64,000 bases of DNA from Agelas oroides (taxonomy: Eukaryota; Porifera; Demospongiae; Agelasida; Agelasidae): NCBI GenBank assembly GCA_949130485.1, contig OX422184.1, forward strand, positions 7,110,655-7,174,654. The letters run 5' to 3'. The stretch's first letter is position 1; the number at the start of each line of letters is the position of its first letter. The position numbers and the translations under genes are program-made. This document shows positions 63,568-64,000 of this stretch, piece after piece. The notes under the pieces were generated by a model that was not told where the DNA came from, did not search any database, and saw nothing but the letters and a program-made list of their open reading frames with translations.

Positions 63568-64000
63568 TTAACCCTTGGAATTTGGAAGTAGTTATATGTC
63601 GCTGTTTATTAACGTGGAAGTTGTTCAGTATTAGCATTATTAATCTGAAGGTCAAAGTGTCAAGTGTTGCTAGCTAGCCCTGGGCAGTGCCAGTGGCATG
63701 ATTAGTGTAGATAGTGTGTTGGCGTCTGTTAAGGTTACTGGATACAGTAGTGCTAGTAAATCAATAATGCATAACGAAATTCATTTCACCACAAAGCATG
63801 TACCTTGCTAGCATATGTTGGCTTCCTACTTCACTGCTGTCCCACAAGGTTCAAGGTTCAAGGTATAGCTTACATTTATAGCATGAAGATCGTCCTGTGT
63901 TGACAGCGTAGATCAAGCGATAAGCACTGGGGCAAAGGGCTAGGAGAGCACTCACCTCTTCAGTGATATAAATAAAAGCCAATATATGTAACATCATAGT
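63568..64000. mobile_element. piggyBac-type MITE family C, partial
   Basis: Starts TTAACCCTTGGAATTTGG (63568) and follows the family C order (CTGTTTATTAACGTGG, AAGGTCAAAGTG) to about 63720. It then diverges into sequence matching 6780-6880 (TATAGCTTACATTT ... AGCGATAAGCACTGGGGC). The right end is not recognised within the window. Confidence 0.6.

Noticed and set aside
1..64000. CRISPR arrays, bacterial operons or prophage
   Set aside because: The window is clearly eukaryotic; tandem repeats seen are satellites and minisatellites without spacer structure.

Overview
The window is animal nuclear DNA. It is intron-rich, has GT-AG splice sites and eukaryotic ribosomal and tRNA-modification genes, and is dominated by transposable elements (TEs). 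The repertoire is Penelope-like, tyrosine-recombinase, Ty3/Gypsy and BEL/Pao retroelements, hAT, Mutator-like and DDE_3-type transposases, and several MITE families. Together with Crinkler-like nuclease/NTPase fragments and compact ordinary introns, this suggests an early-branching marine invertebrate, most likely a sponge. The taxon is an inference and cannot be fixed from this sequence alone.

Two conserved housekeeping genes are recognisable. On the minus strand, exons at 56973-56894, 52049-51922 and 51191-51085 join in phase and encode the N-terminus of the tRNA m1A58 methyltransferase subunit TRM6; intron 1 is about 4.8 kb and full of TEs. On the plus strand, 61177-61213 and 62745-62818 are the first two coding exons of the ribosomal protein RPL12 (uL11) gene; a MITE sits five bases into the second coding intron.

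Left part (1-23 kb). A decayed gene at 1.5-4.7 kb carries a PD-(D/E)xK nuclease-like core and is broken by a hAT element with a target duplication. It is followed by a 5'-truncated P-loop-NTPase-like gene at 4.9-5.5 kb, cut by a MITE. Next come RPA-like OB-fold exons (7.2-8.1 kb), an array of three duplicated exons of an unknown domain (15.1-18.0 kb), an intronless unknown gene with one in-frame TAG (18.6-19.5 kb), and a second, multi-exon PD-(D/E)xK-like gene (20.8-21.5 kb).

Middle part (23-48 kb). This holds a gag-RT-RNase H-tyrosine recombinase retrotransposon with an intron in gag (28.5-33.0 kb) and a large satellite block (34.6-36.6 kb). A second NTPase gene (37.6-39.1 kb) has a probable mitochondrial presequence, a GC-AG intron and a single-base frameshift, and is bracketed by inverted minisatellites. 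Further right are a decayed DDE_3 transposase, a duplicated exon pair, and Mutator-like, BEL/Pao and Gypsy fragments.

Right part (48-64 kb). This holds piggyBac-type MITEs (TTAA ends), the TRM6 exons with their TE-filled intron, a Penelope-like element interrupted by a MITE exactly in RT motif A, and RPL12. Mutator-type MITEs with 9-bp target duplications recur throughout and record the insertion history. The NTPase and nuclease-like genes are the best candidates for an under-described host system (Crinkler-like nuclease/NTPase proteins), but most copies here are decaying.
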